Assembly: GCA_016271365.2 (NCBI GenBank)
Contig: CM057454.1
Span: 458,829,501 to 458,893,500 of the forward strand
DNA length: 64,000 bases
From: Neoceratodus forsteri
Taxonomy: Eukaryota > Chordata > Ceratodontiformes > Ceratodontidae
Direction: 5' to 3'
The notes beneath the pieces were generated by a model. That model worked only from the letters and a program-made list of their open reading frames with translations, did no database searches and was not told the origin of the DNA. Both the position numbers and the translations under genes were made by a program. Of this stretch, positions 35,918 through 46,439 are shown piece by piece (the stretch's first letter is position 1; each line of letters begins with the position of its first letter).

Positions 35918-35965
35918 CCTTTTATAGCCTCTGATATCTTTGGTGCCTAAACTCTGGTCCAATCA
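35918..35965 (-). promoter_or_regulatory. TATA and CCAAT boxes in LTR-like insertion
   Basis: The minus strand reads ggctataaaaggg (35917-35929), a near-ideal TATA box, with atgattgg (inverted CCAAT) about 30 bases upstream at 35958-35965. Spacing fits an RNA polymerase II core promoter that would transcribe leftwards. Activity is not shown. Confidence 0.5.
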
Positions 35966-38284
35966 TGGACCGTGCACCTAGGGCACCAAAGCACACTCCT
36001 TTCCTGATGCTCTGTGTGACTTGTAATCCCAATTCACCTATTTAACATGCCTTCCCAAGGTGCCAGCTGGCACTGAAACTACTCTCACTAAAAGGAGCAA
36101 CTGCTTCTTTAAATTCCTCAAATCCAGTGGCTTAGCATGCACATTGAGTGCGGTATGCCATCTTATCTACAATTAATTATTTATTTACAAAATGGAGTGG
36201 TCCCAAGTCCAGCCTATGCAAACCCGGACTCAGGACCACAACCCCCCTACCAGAGGCACTGACAACAGTCCCACCACTTGGCTGACCCTGAAAAGGCCAG
36301 GTCAGAGAGAGAGAGAGAGAGAGAAGAGAGAGCTCAGCTGTAGCCACAAGCCTTACTCTGTGGGTTGCCATGTGAGACTCCCTCCCGGGGCCACAGGAAC
36401 ACCAGTGCTGCAGGGAAGGGGAGCATTGGAGCCACAGGGCTTCATACAGGTAAGTTCACTTTGGGGTCTTACATAGGGTTATCTAACAGAGTTTTCAACT
36501 GTTCCCTCAAAGGGGCATTTTTACCACCCCAGTACCAAAGGATCCCATGAAGAAGCAAGCAGTGTTGCAGACACTGGACAGCCTCACACAGATTGGGGAA
36601 ATTGTTCCAGTGCCATCAAGCAAACAAGGGCCAGGGATTTTACTCAATTTATTTTGTAGTTCCCAAGATGTCAGAGGGGTTTCAGGCCTAATCTGGATCT
36701 GAAACACCTAAACAAGTTAGTTCACCACACGACCTTCAAGATGGAGCCTTACGTTCAATCATCCGGGCTGTACAGCAAGAGGGTTATCTAGCATCCATAG
36801 ATCTGAAGGATGCCTATCTCCACATTCCCATCCTACAGCCCCATTAGAGGTTCTTCAGGTTCATGATCCTGGGACAGCACCTCTAGTACAGGGTGCTCTC
36901 ATTTGGGCTGGCAACAGCCCCCAGGGTTTTCTCAAAGGTGCTCACATTCCTTGTGGCTAAACCCCAACAGGAGGGACATCATGTCTATCGCTACCTGGAT
37001 GATCTGCTCATTCAAGCACCACCTGGTGCCACTGGTGAGAAAGTCAGTAACCAGGACTCTGGAAGTTTTGGAGTCCCACAGCTGTGTGGTGAATTGGGAG
37101 AAAAGCTCTCTCAGGCTGTCAAAGACCCAGGAGCACCTACGAGCAGTGTTCAAGACAGACAAGTGGAATGTCTTCCTCTCACCAGCCAGGAAGGAGACCC
37201 TGTTGAGAGAGGTTCAGTGGCTGAGGAGCAAATCATCAGCTTCAGCTCACAGGCTTCTGCAGATTCTGGGCATCATGATGGCAACAATAGAACTGGTCCT
37301 GTGGGCTCGCCTTTACATGCGGCCCCTACAGATCGAGTTGCAGTTGGCCTGGGATCTGACCTCAGAGGACTATCAGGCCAGGATCCTAGTTTCTCCACTC
37401 CTGCAGCAGTCTCTGAGTTGGTGGGTGACTTTGGAGAATCTGAGCAAGAGGTCTCCCTTGGAAGTCCCCCCAGAGTTGATTCTGACAACCAGTGCCACCC
37501 TGTCAGTTTGGGGGCAGTGCTGGACAACGTTCTTATTGAGGGGACTTGGTCAGCATAGGAACAGCACCTACACATAAACATGCTGGAGATGAGAGCTGTG
37601 TGCCTCGCTCTCCTTCATTTTCTAAACTGTGTACAGTCAAAAGTCATGAAAATAAGGTCAGACAATGCTGTCACAGTGGTGTACATAAACAATCAAGGGG
37701 CACAAAGAGCAGAGAGAGATGCTAAAAGAATCTGTGCCTCTCCTGCTGTGGGCAGAGGAGAACCTTCTCTCTTTTTGTCAGCAGTTCAGTTGGCAGGGGA
37801 GTTGAACATTCAGGCTAATTGGCTATGTCACGAGAATGTCCATCCAGGGGAGTGGATGTTGAACCCTGAATGTTCAGCCTTCTTTGTCAGAGATTCAGTC
37901 ATCCAGATTGACCTATTTGCCTCCAGCCAGAATGCTCAAGTACAATTGTTTTTCAGCTGCTGCTGGTGTCCACAGGCAGAGGCAGCAGATGCCTTGTCAC
38001 CAGCATGGAATTGTGGCAGAGCATATACCTTCCCTCCTCTGCTGCTCTCCTCAAGGTCACATGTAAAAAAAGGCTCTGAAGAGGAGGTTTTCTTGTAATA
38101 CTCCAGAGTGGCACAGAAGGCCGTGGTTCTCGGACTTGGTGAACATAGCTTCACATGCACCATTTCACCTTCCAAACTGGGGGGGGACCTTCTCTCCCAA
38201 GGTCCTAATCTGCATCCAAATCCAGGAACAATGCAGCTCATGGTCTGGCTCCTGAAAGGAGGAGTCTCCTAAAACAGAGCTTCT

Positions 38285-39290
38285 CTAAGAAGGTAGTGGA
38301 CACCCTGATGGCTGCCAGAAAAAATCCATGTTGACAGCTTATGCTTATGTACAGACCACCTTTTTAGCTTGGGCTAGAGAAAAAATATCTGGCTTTCTAA
38401 AGTCAAGGTTCTTCTGATTTTGGATTTTTTGTAGGAAGGAGTGGAGAAATGTTTGGCCTTGAGCACCTTGAAAGGTTGGGTGTCAGCCCTTGGTGCCTTC
38501 TTGGACTCATCCTAAGGAACTAATTCTGGAAGGGTATTTGTTTTCTGAGGTTTGTCAGCAGGAGCCAACCACTGTTCTGATCCCCTGTTCCTCCATGGGA
38601 TCTGAATCTGGTCCTGAATGCTCTTTGTAAAGAGCCTTTCAAACAGCTTTTGTTGGCACCTTTGAATGTGCTGTCTGAAAAGATGTGTTTTTTTAGTTGT
38701 TATGTGCTCAGCCAATAGGATTGGTGAGCTCCAGGCTTTGTCCCACAAAGAGCCTTACTGTGTCACATATAAGGACAAGGTGGTGCTCAGAACAGTTCTG
38801 TCTTTCATTCTGAAGGTCCCTACAGCATTCCATGTGAACCAGAAAATCTGTCTCTCATCTTTCTGTCAGCAACCTACTCACCCAAAGGAGAAGGAGTTGC
38901 ACAAGTTAGATTTGTGACTGGCTATTAGTACATACCTTAGACAAACTGCTGAGTTCCAGAATTTGGATAGGTTGTTTGTTCTTTTTGAAGCGGCCCAAAA
39001 AGGACAAACAGTCTCCAAGGCCACCTGGCAAGGTGGGTGAGGGCATGCATTGCCAAGGCTTATGTCATAGAAAGGAAGAGGATCTTGGCTGTCATCAGGG
39101 CTCACGCTATCAGATCTATGGCTACCTCCTGGGCACAGAAAGGTGAGGCATATGTCTTAGAATTGTGCAAAGCAGCTACCTGGTCCTCCTTCCACACATT
39201 CACCAAGCACTACAGACTGGATGTTCAAAGTTCTGCTGATGCTGCCTTTGATCACAGAGTTTTGCAGGTGGCAGTTAACGGGTAAATTTC
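38285..39290 (+). pseudogene. DIRS tyrosine recombinase
   Basis: This enzyme integrates circular DIRS DNA. Visible: TAYAYVQTTFLAWARE near 38335, then after frame changes FLVVMCSANRIGELQALSHK (38690-38745), which holds the first catalytic Arg of the R..EL motif; KVPTAFHVNQKICL (38815); WVRACIAKAYVIERKR (39030); IRAHAIRSMATSWA (39100) with the H..R pair; and CKAATWSSFHTFTKHYRLD (39170-39225), which contains the catalytic Tyr. All expected catalytic residues can be found. However, a stop after KLDL at 38920, and further frame changes, split the coding sequence. Confidence 0.87.
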
Positions 39291-39520
39291 TTTCCCATTC
39301 ACAGTTGACAAAATGGACAATATTTTTCCCCATCTGGCTTTTTCTTGGATCTTGCTTCTTGGAAAGGCCCATCTTCTTGAATGTGGAAGCAAGCTGCTTT
39401 GAAACAACTGGGAGATGTGAAGGAGACACTATATTAAACTGGCAATCTGCAGGAAAGCTCGCTCTTGCTCAAATGTGAGGGAGGTGTACCTCACTTTACT
39501 TTAAATTTTACACTTGGTAT

Positions 39521-40019
39521 TGTTTTGTTTTATTTTGAATAAAGAAACAGTTTGCAATACTGCTTATGTATTTGTAGATTGGGAGTTTAACTTCAGAGGG
39601 AATGAAATACTGCATAATTGTTTTTTCCTTATGGATAGCTGGATTTTTGTCTACTAGTATTTTGGTGACAGTTTGCATTAAACTATTTTTGGTACAGTGA
39701 ACTGTTTAATGGTGGCTGAGGACTTGTCATTGTAAGGCCTGTAGTTTAGTGCAGGTTAGTGGAGGTTTGTGTATTTAACCAAGACAGTGCCTCAGGTGGT
39801 GAAAACTGGTTTCCTCTGATTGTGTTCAGAGCACAGAATACAAGGTTGTATAAGGCTGGGTCAGGTGAGGCTTAAATCATAGGTATTAGGCTCAACTGCT
39901 TTATTTTTCTCTGACTGAAATTGTGTTTTGCAGGGTATAGTCTCTGTTAAATTGTTTTGAAGGTTGTCTTGCAGAAATGAAGATCAGCACTCACTGGGGT
40001 GGTGGGTCAGAGTTGTAGC
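39521..40019. other. Unassigned stretch between DIRS and CR1
   Basis: Contains aataaagaaacag at 39537 just after the DIRS end, then T- and G-rich sequence without recognised motifs. Part may be the DIRS right terminus. Confidence 0.35.
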
Positions 40020-40192
40020 TGATTATTTGTAGAGGGCAGGCTTAGTCCCACCCACCCTGCCCCTCATCCTGCCTGCCCCAAGGGTGTCATTTCCTTTATA
40101 CCAGGGGTTCTGACATCATTTCCCCAAGATGGCAAGGGGCATATAACTGTCATATCCTTAACAGCACAAAACACTGCATAGAGGGTAAACAC

Positions 40193-41164
40193 ATGCACAT
40201 ACTAAAAAACAACATAAATATATTAAACAGGAAGGGAGAGAGACATGTGAGGAGTGGTGCAATGCACTGGCTGTGGGTGGCAGTCTTCCAGGAGACATTT
40301 TGGATGCTGCGATGCTGCCCTATTTGCAGGCAACTCTCTGCTCTGAGGGAGGAGGTTGCCCATCTCCAGGCTGTCCTGGCAAGGAGTAGGGAAGCCCCCC
40401 CACCTAGGGAACACCAAGGCTGGTGCTGCTGCCTCATATGTTGCCAAGAAAGAGGAGCAGTTGAACCAGGGTGGGCTCAGGGAGGGTGAGGGTGGTGGAA
40501 CAGAGGTGCATCCCTCCAGTTGTACATCTCCACAATTCATACACCATTCTGGCAGAGCATGGTTCCTCTATGGCAGCACCCACAGTGGAGACCAAGGAGG
40601 ATGCTGGAAACCTCCACAAGGGAGACCCAAAGGAGTGTGGCACAGGTCACCACAGGAGAAGGAAGCAGCTCCTGGTGGGGGACTCAGTTGTTAGGGAGGT
40701 AGAACTGGGGGAGGAAGGGGAGAGGGAGGTAAGGTGCCTGCATGGTGCCATGGCTTAGAGGGACAAGAAGTGAATCCTCAGGACTGTGGGATCAGCTGCA
40801 TGGGAGAGGGAGTTGGATGTCATTGTCCACCTTGGGACAAATGACCTAGCTGGGCATGAGATCAGAGCAGTGCAGGAGGAGTTTGTGGAGTTGGGGAGGG
40901 GCCTTAGACAAGTAGCACACACGGTAACCTTCTCAGAGGGTCTACCTGTCTATGGCATGGGTGAGGCTAGGGTACTCTGCACCATGCAACTCAATGAATG
41001 GTTGAAAAACTGGTGCAGAGCACAGAGATTTGGCTTCATTGGGGTCTGGGGGTCCACCTGGAGGGATACAGGCCTATACTGGTATGATGGTCTGGATCTG
41101 TCCAAGAGAGGAACCAGGCTCCTAGGTGATAGGTGTAAATGCTTCATTGGCAGTCTTTTAAACT
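40193..41164 (+). pseudogene. CR1 ORF1 with zinc-binding segment and esterase
   Basis: The head reads MLRCCPICRQLSALREEVAHL (near 40300-40360), a Cys pair followed by a coiled segment as in CR1 ORF1 proteins. After a linker comes KQLLVGDSVVREVEL (40665), the SGNH nucleophile block with Ser; VIVHLGTNDLAGHE (40820), block III; and YWYDGLDLSKRGTRLLG (41075-41125), block V. In family members the last block reads DGLHLS, so the catalytic His is Asp in this copy. A frame change separates the Cys region from the rest and an in-frame TAG lies at 40756. Confidence 0.82.
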
Positions 41165-41357
41165 AGCCAAGAGGGGAGGCACTGGCAAGAATCAGGGAGT
41201 TTTCAGCCTTCCCCCACAAAACAGGGTAATTAGTGAGGTAAAGGCCAAGGCAGAGAGGTCAATAGGGAGCAGGACAGGTGTAAATGGAGAAAAAGGCAAA
41301 GGCAGTAAGGGCAGGGATGGGGCTAAAATGGGTAAGGCTATCAAAAAATGGAGGGTG

Positions 41358-43990
41358 ATGAGTGCCAATGCCAATAGTCTGGGTAACAAGTTTCCTGAAC
41401 TAGTGGCCTCGATGGAAGAGGGACACCTGGATATTGTGGCAGTCACAAAAACATGGTACATGGAGAACCATGACTGAGATCTGAACATACTAGGATACAC
41501 AATCTACAGGAGGGACAGGGAGGGTACAAGAGGAGAAGTAGCTCTCTATGTAAGGGAAGGGATCAAAACAATGGACTTAAAGGGTAAACAGGGAAGAGAG
41601 GAGCCACTGTAGGTCACCTTGGAGACACGAAATGGCACCACAAGCCACATGGGGGTTGTATACAGACCCATTTTAGGGGATGAAATTGACAAGAAAATGA
41701 CAGAAGGCATCCTTAGAATGGCAGAAAAAGGGGAGATATTGTTGATGGGGACCAGAATATGCCAGATGTTAACTGGAGCACATTTACTGCAGCCACATCC
41801 AAGAGCAGGGTCATTCTCTATGCACCACAGGGGGCATGCTTCAGACAGCTAGCATTGAAACCCACTCGAGAATGAGCAGTCTTAGACCTGGTACTCTCAA
41901 ATGGGGATGGGGAGAGGATCACAGATTTTGAAGTGGGTAGCTATCTGGGAACAGAACACCAAACAGTGTGGTTCATGATAAACATAACCGTAGAGTCAAG
42001 CCATACAAAAGTGAGCGTACTGGATTTTAGGAGGGCTGACTTTGGCAAAATGGGTGAGTGCCTAAGGAATGCACTAGCAAATGGGCAGGAAGGAGAGGTT
42101 GAAGAATAATGGGGAAAAATCAAAGCTGCCATCACAGAGGCAACAAACCTTTGTGTGAAGCAAATAAACAAAACAAAACAAAGTAAGAAACCACTATGGT
42201 TCTTAAAAGAGGTGGCGGGGAAGGTAAGGGAGAAAAAGATAGTGTTCAGGAAGTATAAGGAATCACAGAAGGAGCAGGACAGAGAACTGTGTCAGTTAAA
42301 GCAGAAGGAAGCAGGGAAGGCAGTCAGAATAGCAAAGGCCCAAACTGAGGAAAAGATAGCCAGCTCAGTTAACAAGGGAGATAAAACCTTTTACAGGTAT
42401 ATTAGGGAGCAAAGAAAATCTAAGGGAGGCATAGTGAGGCTTAATAAAGGGGAGGGGAGGTGGGCAGAGGATGACAGTGAAAAGGCAGAGATACTGAATG
42501 AATACTTTTGCTCAGTATTCACAAAAGAAGAAGAGGGGGCGGTACCTAAACCAAACAATAGAAGCACTCTGGACAGGGGTGTCAATACCAGTCCATTCAC
42601 AGAAGAAAGGGTCCTGAAAGAACTCCTAAAATGCAAGGTGGACAAAGCAATGGGGCCTGATGAAATTCACCCCAGAATTCTAAAAGAACTAAGGGGAGAC
42701 CTAGTGACACCACTGACTACCCTTTTTAACAATTCATGGGAGGATGGTGTGGTACCTGAGGGTTGGACGAGGGTGGATGTGATTCCCCTTCACAAAAGTG
42801 GGAGCAAGGCAGAGGCAGGAAACTACAGACCAGTTAGTTTGACCTCGGTGGTAGGGAAAATTATGGAATCACTTCTGAAAGGAAGAATTGTTGAGTACCT
42901 AGAGACCAGCAGGACACAGGACACAGGCAGCATGGATACACAGCAGGAAGGTCATGTCAGATGAATCTAATAGATTTCTTTGACTGGGTGACCAAAGTAG
43001 TAGACTAGGAAGGGGTTGTGGATATGGTCTACCTAGACTTTAGCAAGGCATTTGACACAGTCCCACACAAAAGATTAATATACAAGTTAGCCAGCCTGGG
43101 AGTGGGTCCCAGGATGGTAGCCTGGGTAACATATTGGCTGGGCAACAGGACACAGAGGGTAATAGTAAACAGAGTACACTCTGAAGAAAGGGGTGGTTAC
43201 TAGTGGGGTACCACAGGGTTCAGAGCTTGGACCAGACCTCTTTAATGTCTTTATAGGTGACATTGTGGAGGGGCTGGAAGGGAAAGTATGCCTCTTTGAA
43301 GATGACACAAAGATCTGCAACGGGGTGATACACAAGAGGGGTAGAAAGGATGAGAAAGAACTTGGCAAGGTTGGAGGAATGGTTAAAAGTATGGCAGCTT
43401 AGATTCAATGCAAAGAGGTGCAAAGTAATGCACCTGGGAAACAAAAACTCAAGGGAAGAGTACACAATGGAGGGGGTACTAACAACAACAGAAATGGAAA
43501 GGGATCTGGGGGTAGTCATATCAGATGACCTTAAGGTAGGCAAGCAATGTGAGAAGGCAGTGAGGAGGGCTGGAGGGATGCTGGGATGCATAAGGGGAGG
43601 CATCACCAGTAGAAAACAAGAAGTTGTTATCCCTTTGTACAGACAGTTGATGAGACCCCATTTGGAGTACTGCATTCAGTTCTGGAGATCCCATCTCCGC
43701 AAGGACATAGACAGGATGGAGGCAGTCCAGAGGAGGGCAACTAAAATGGCGCAGGGTCTTTACCAGAATCCATACAAAGAGGGACTAAAAGACCTTAATA
43801 TGTATATCCTTGAGGAAAGGAGGGAGACGGGGGACAGGATAGAAACTTTTAAGTAGCTCAAGGAAATCAACAAAGTCCAAAAGGATAGCCTCTTTCAGAA
43901 AAGGAGATGTGCAAGAACAAGAGGACACAATCTGAAGATAGAGGGCGGATGGTGAAGGGGCAACGTGAGGGAAGTATTTTTTCACAGAGA
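41358..43990 (+). pseudogene. CR1 ORF2: endonuclease and reverse transcriptase
   Basis: Endonuclease: MSANANSLGNKFPELVASME and DIVAVTKTWY (41358-41460), then GTEHQTVWFMI near 41950 (SDH replaced by TEH). The longest open part, 42155-42964, has DKAMGPDEIHPRILKEL, DVIPLHKSGSKAEAGNYRPV and GKIMESLLKGRIVEYLE, the RT fingers. VYLDFSKAFDTVPHKRLIYK follows at 43030, GVPQGSELGPDLFNVFI at 43205, and LFEDDTKIC at 43292, where the catalytic FADD is FEDD. CKVMHLGNKNS, IPLYRQLMRPHLEYCIQFW and DRMEAVQRRATKM complete the C-terminal half. Multiple stops and shifts make it a pseudogene. Confidence 0.88.
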
Positions 43991-44221
43991 CAGTGGTGGA
44001 CATGCATAGAATGGCCTTTCTGAGGAGGTTATGGGGTCAAAAACAGTGGAGGAATTGAAGAATGCATGGGACAGACATAAGGCAATTATAGTGGGAGTAG
44101 GAGGAAGTAGGCTGTTGGTTTACTAGGATCTGCAGCCTATCCAATAGGTAGGGAAATGGGCACACTATGTGGGCCATGCAGTTCTTATCTGCCATCAAAG
44201 TCTATGTTTCTAACCCATTAG

Positions 44222-44560
44222 TAAGGAATCCCATTGACAATGTGGAGCACTACAGAAAGAAGAAATTTCTTCATACTTACTGTAATTTCCTTTTTGTTAA
44301 AGGGAAAGGGAACATTGTTTAACCAGGAGTAGCGCAGTAAGCCGAAACTTGTTTCCAGATATGACCTGGGAGCACAAGAAAGTTAATTGACTTGCTCAGG
44401 ATCACACAGTATGCACCTAGATGGCTGTGGGATTCAAATCCAGGTTCTACATTGCCCAAGACTGTAATCAGCATATAATCCTGCAAACCTGAACATTCTG
44501 GACAGCAGCAACTCTCTAGTCACTTTTGTCGCTGCAGTGCCTCATAACATGGAAAAACAA
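44222..44560 (+). repeat. DIRS terminal repeat copy with SINE inside
   Basis: 44222-44290 (cccattgacaatgtggagca, cttcatacttactgtaattt) and 44450-44560 (cccaagactgtaatcagcat, gaacattctggacagcagca) match the 27.7-kb DIRS terminal repeat and, inverted, 46140-46330. The middle is replaced by a SINE. With the 46.1-kb copy it forms an inverted pair about 1.6 kb apart. Confidence 0.65.
44300..44456 (-). mobile_element. MIR-like (tRNA-derived) SINE fragment
   Basis: The minus strand reads cctggatttgaatcccacag, then ctgtgtgatcctgagcaagt and caattaactttcttgtgctc. This follows the MIR/CORE-SINE order of B box, CTGTGTGACCTTGGGCAAGT and TTAACCT...GT.C. An RNA polymerase III B box (ggatttgaatccc, consensus GGTTCGAATCC) is recognisable. 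Ends and target duplications are not clear. Confidence 0.6.
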
Positions 44561-44727
44561 ATAGACCCAATTAGCTCCTGCTTTGTCAATGGATCCTGCC
44601 CAGGAGCCTTGCTGCTGTAGGAGAATATTGTCTGGTATGCCAGCACTGGGATGTTTCTTGTTTTTGTAATAAACCTCTAATTGTAAATCTGTCTGGACAT
44701 CTCTCTATAGTTTATCTGCTGCACATG

Positions 44728-44808
44728 TATATATCTATATCTATATCTATAATCTATATCGATAGATATAGATCTATCTATATGTACTAGATAGCTAGAT
44801 AGATATAA
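44728..44808. repeat. Microsatellite, (tatatc)n / (gata)n type
   Basis: Repeats of tatatctatatctatatcta followed by imperfect gatagata and tatctatc runs. The two halves are partly self-complementary. A simple-sequence repeat just upstream of the LINE 3' fragment. Confidence 0.85.
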
Positions 44809-44824
44809 AAAAGAACAGTTTCAC

Positions 44825-45797
44825 ATTAAAATGTTGGTTACTAGCACACAGATGCTTACTCCTGATAGTGGCTTACTACTGGATAGCCAACTCAATTTCA
44901 ATGCTCACACTAGTCTCACAATCCAAAAAGCCCACCAACGCCTCAATATCCTCCACAGAACCAAGCATTACCTTAAATGGGAATCTAAATCCCTCTTAGT
45001 CTCCAGCTTCCTCCTTTCTGTCTTTGACTATGGTTCACTTGTCTTCCTCCCTCGCCTCTCCATCATAAATTTCTCCAGACTTCGAAGCTCCTACCACAAT
45101 GCTATCTGCTTTGCCTCTGGTCTCCCTAAACTCTCCCATGGACTGCTCCCTGATTGTCTCACCTCTCTCTTCCAGACAGCCACCACCACCAGGACCACTA
45201 GACTGTCCTCCACTCTCTCTTTCACTGTTCCTTTCTGCTGGACCACTCAAGGTCAGAAAACACTCTCTTTTATGGGACCCAAGCTCTTCAACTCTCTCCC
45301 TCCAGAACTAAAACTCTGTCCCTCCACAAGTGCCTTTGAACACAATATCAGGAGACATATCTCTCCCACCTGCACCTGCTTGCAGCCCTAGTCTGGCTCC
45401 CCTTCTGTACTCTTTTCCCCTCGCTCTCTGGTTATCCACCTCTGGCACTTACCCTCTCTTTCTAGCACTTGTAGTATGGTTAATCCACCTAGGCTAGTTT
45501 TTAGGTTGCATTTGGATTTTTTGTTTCCCACTGTTATATTATTTGTTAAACCCTCACTGAATGATTAATGTCACCTTGTATTTGTTATTTCACCAAGGGT
45601 AGTTCATGGTTTGCCTTTTAGTCTATATTATTCTGATCTTATGTAGCATTGTATTAACCCTCGCTGTTAGTTAAATGTTTTAGCCTATGTCATGTCTCAT
45701 GATTGTTGTATGTAACTGGACACTTGTGTAAATGGGCAGCAATGCTCACATGCCTTTCCAGTATAACCAATAAAAATGAAACAAATGAAATGAAGAT
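44825..45797 (+). mobile_element. LINE 3' end, C-terminal ORF fragment
   Basis: One open frame, 44831-45391 (186 codons), encodes GLLLDSQLNFNAHTSL, LNILHRTKHYLKWESK, VFDYGSLVF, SSYHNAICFASGLPKLSH and GPKLFNSLPPELKLCPS. This is the post-RT region of a LINE (L.LLD..LNF..H, FDYGS.VF, WNSLP-like). No stop interrupts it, which suggests a relatively young insertion. A 3' UTR follows and ends in aataaaaatgaaacaaatga aatgaag at 45768-45797. The clade is not clear; it is unlike the CR1, L2 and L1 copies here. Confidence 0.75.
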
Positions 45798-46139
45798 TTA
45801 ACAGGTTTGAATTTGATGATAAATAAGGGTACCTCCTTTGTTACAGGTGAGAGCTTGCACTGTTTGCAGTCTTTTTCCCAGTGTTATATGTTTGCATTCA
45901 TTTCTTTGACAAGTCTTTTCTAGTTGGCTTGGTATTGCAAGGATCTTCCATGCCATTAGAGAATTGGAAGACAAGCCTTGATTCCTTACCTCCACCCATC
46001 TGACCAGGAAGGCAACTGTTTACTGTATCTTAATCTGGTTGAAGTTCTATGTAGGCAGCTCATATGTGTGCTTTTGACAAGATGAACAGTATGATCTATA
46101 CGGGTCTATTTTTTTTCCATATTTAGAAGCACTGCAGGT
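45798..46139 (-). other. Possible DIRS 5' fragment, unassigned
   Basis: Lies between the LINE tail and the inverted DIRS terminal repeat. On the minus strand a frame contains cysteine-rich SYCSSCQKHTYE and further Cys, but no clear family match. By position it could be the region after the DIRS repeat of a minus-strand copy. Confidence 0.3.
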
Positions 46140-46330
46140 ACAAAAGTGACTGAAGAGTTGCTGCTGTCCAGAATGTTCAGGTTCACGGATTCTATGCTGA
46201 TTACAGCCTTGGGCTGTGCCATTTCCCCTTGTAGGGATGCACATTGCCCATTAATAATGAATCCCATTGACTATGTAGGAGCTAACAGAAAAGTTAATTA
46301 CAGTAAGTATGAAGACATTTCTTCTGTTTC
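46140..46330 (-). repeat. DIRS terminal repeat, inverted copy
   Basis: Reverse complement reads cttcatacttactgtaatta, gtcaatgggattcattatta, ggggaaatggcacagcccaa and gaacattctggacagcagca, matching 44222-44560 and 27690-27860. The orientation is opposite to both. Confidence 0.65.
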
Positions 46331-46439
46331 AGTAGATGAAAACATCTTTTTCTCCATTTTTTCATAATATAACTTCCCTTGTTATTCTAAAAAGAAAAAT
46401 AATAGACTTCTTTGCTCTATTTAGATTCAGAAAGGAGTA

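Larger units (their letters stand above)
30518..36473 (-). mobile_element. TG...CA-ended insertion in DIRS (LTR-like, unclassified)
   Basis: The insert begins TGTAAGCACC and ends GGTCTTACA, a short inverted TGTAAG/CTTACA pair as in LTRs. Flanks are taag (30514-30517) and tagg (36474-36477), a 4-base duplication with one mismatch. Removing it leaves the DIRS RT readable. Without the nested hAT element it is about 2.2 kb. On the minus strand GGCTATAAAAGG at 35918-35929 with a CCAAT box at 35959 suggests minus-strand promoter activity. I find no gag, pol or second LTR, so it may be a long solo LTR. It could also be an unrelated DNA element. Confidence 0.5.
30400..38090 (+). pseudogene. DIRS reverse transcriptase and RNase H, interrupted
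   Basis: Before the insertion, GGGLDNFYTRWAQVTLDAWV (30437-30500) matches the RT start. After it come IGEIVPVPSSKQGPG (36590), a shifted VSGLI/LDLK block, ASIDLKDAYLHIPIL (36790), FGLATAPRVFSKVL (36900) and VYRYLDDLLIQAPP (36985), the catalytic box, intact here. RNase H follows: MRAVCLALLHFLNCV (37590), KVMKIRSDNAVTVVYINNQG (37640-37700) and LAGELNIQANWL (37795) with EWMLNPE and DLFASSQN. The region 30518-36473 is foreign. A frameshift just after LDDL (near 37020) and others disable the gene. Confidence 0.88.
27660..39520 (+). mobile_element. DIRS-type retrotransposon, split by nested insertion
   Basis: DIRS elements encode Gag, reverse transcriptase/RNase H and a tyrosine recombinase instead of an integrase. 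All are visible here on the plus strand: terminal repeat 27.69-28.05 kb, gag-like region 29.0-30.25 kb, start of the RT frame 30.40-30.517 kb, an insertion of 5,956 bases (30518-36473), the rest of RT and RNase H 36.48-38.0 kb, and the tyrosine recombinase 38.28-39.29 kb. The reading sense of the RT resumes directly across the insertion. The right end is approximate; an aataaag lies at 39538. Confidence 0.85.
40020..44212 (+). mobile_element. Nearly full-length CR1 LINE, plus strand
   Basis: 5' G+C-rich leader, ORF1 (about 40193-41164), ORF2 (about 41358-43990) and a 3' UTR that ends cttatctgccatcaaagtct atgtttcta near 44212. The same 3' end is found in the minus-strand copies at 50.79 and 62.35 kb, so at least three members of related CR1 families lie in the window. 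Frameshifts and stops are scattered but most domains are readable. The 5' end is an estimate. Confidence 0.85.

Noticed and set aside
27660..40019. Host gene exons suggested by scattered splice-like motifs
   Set aside because: All conserved peptide blocks found belong to DIRS or nested elements, and no exon-intron series with a consistent frame is visible.
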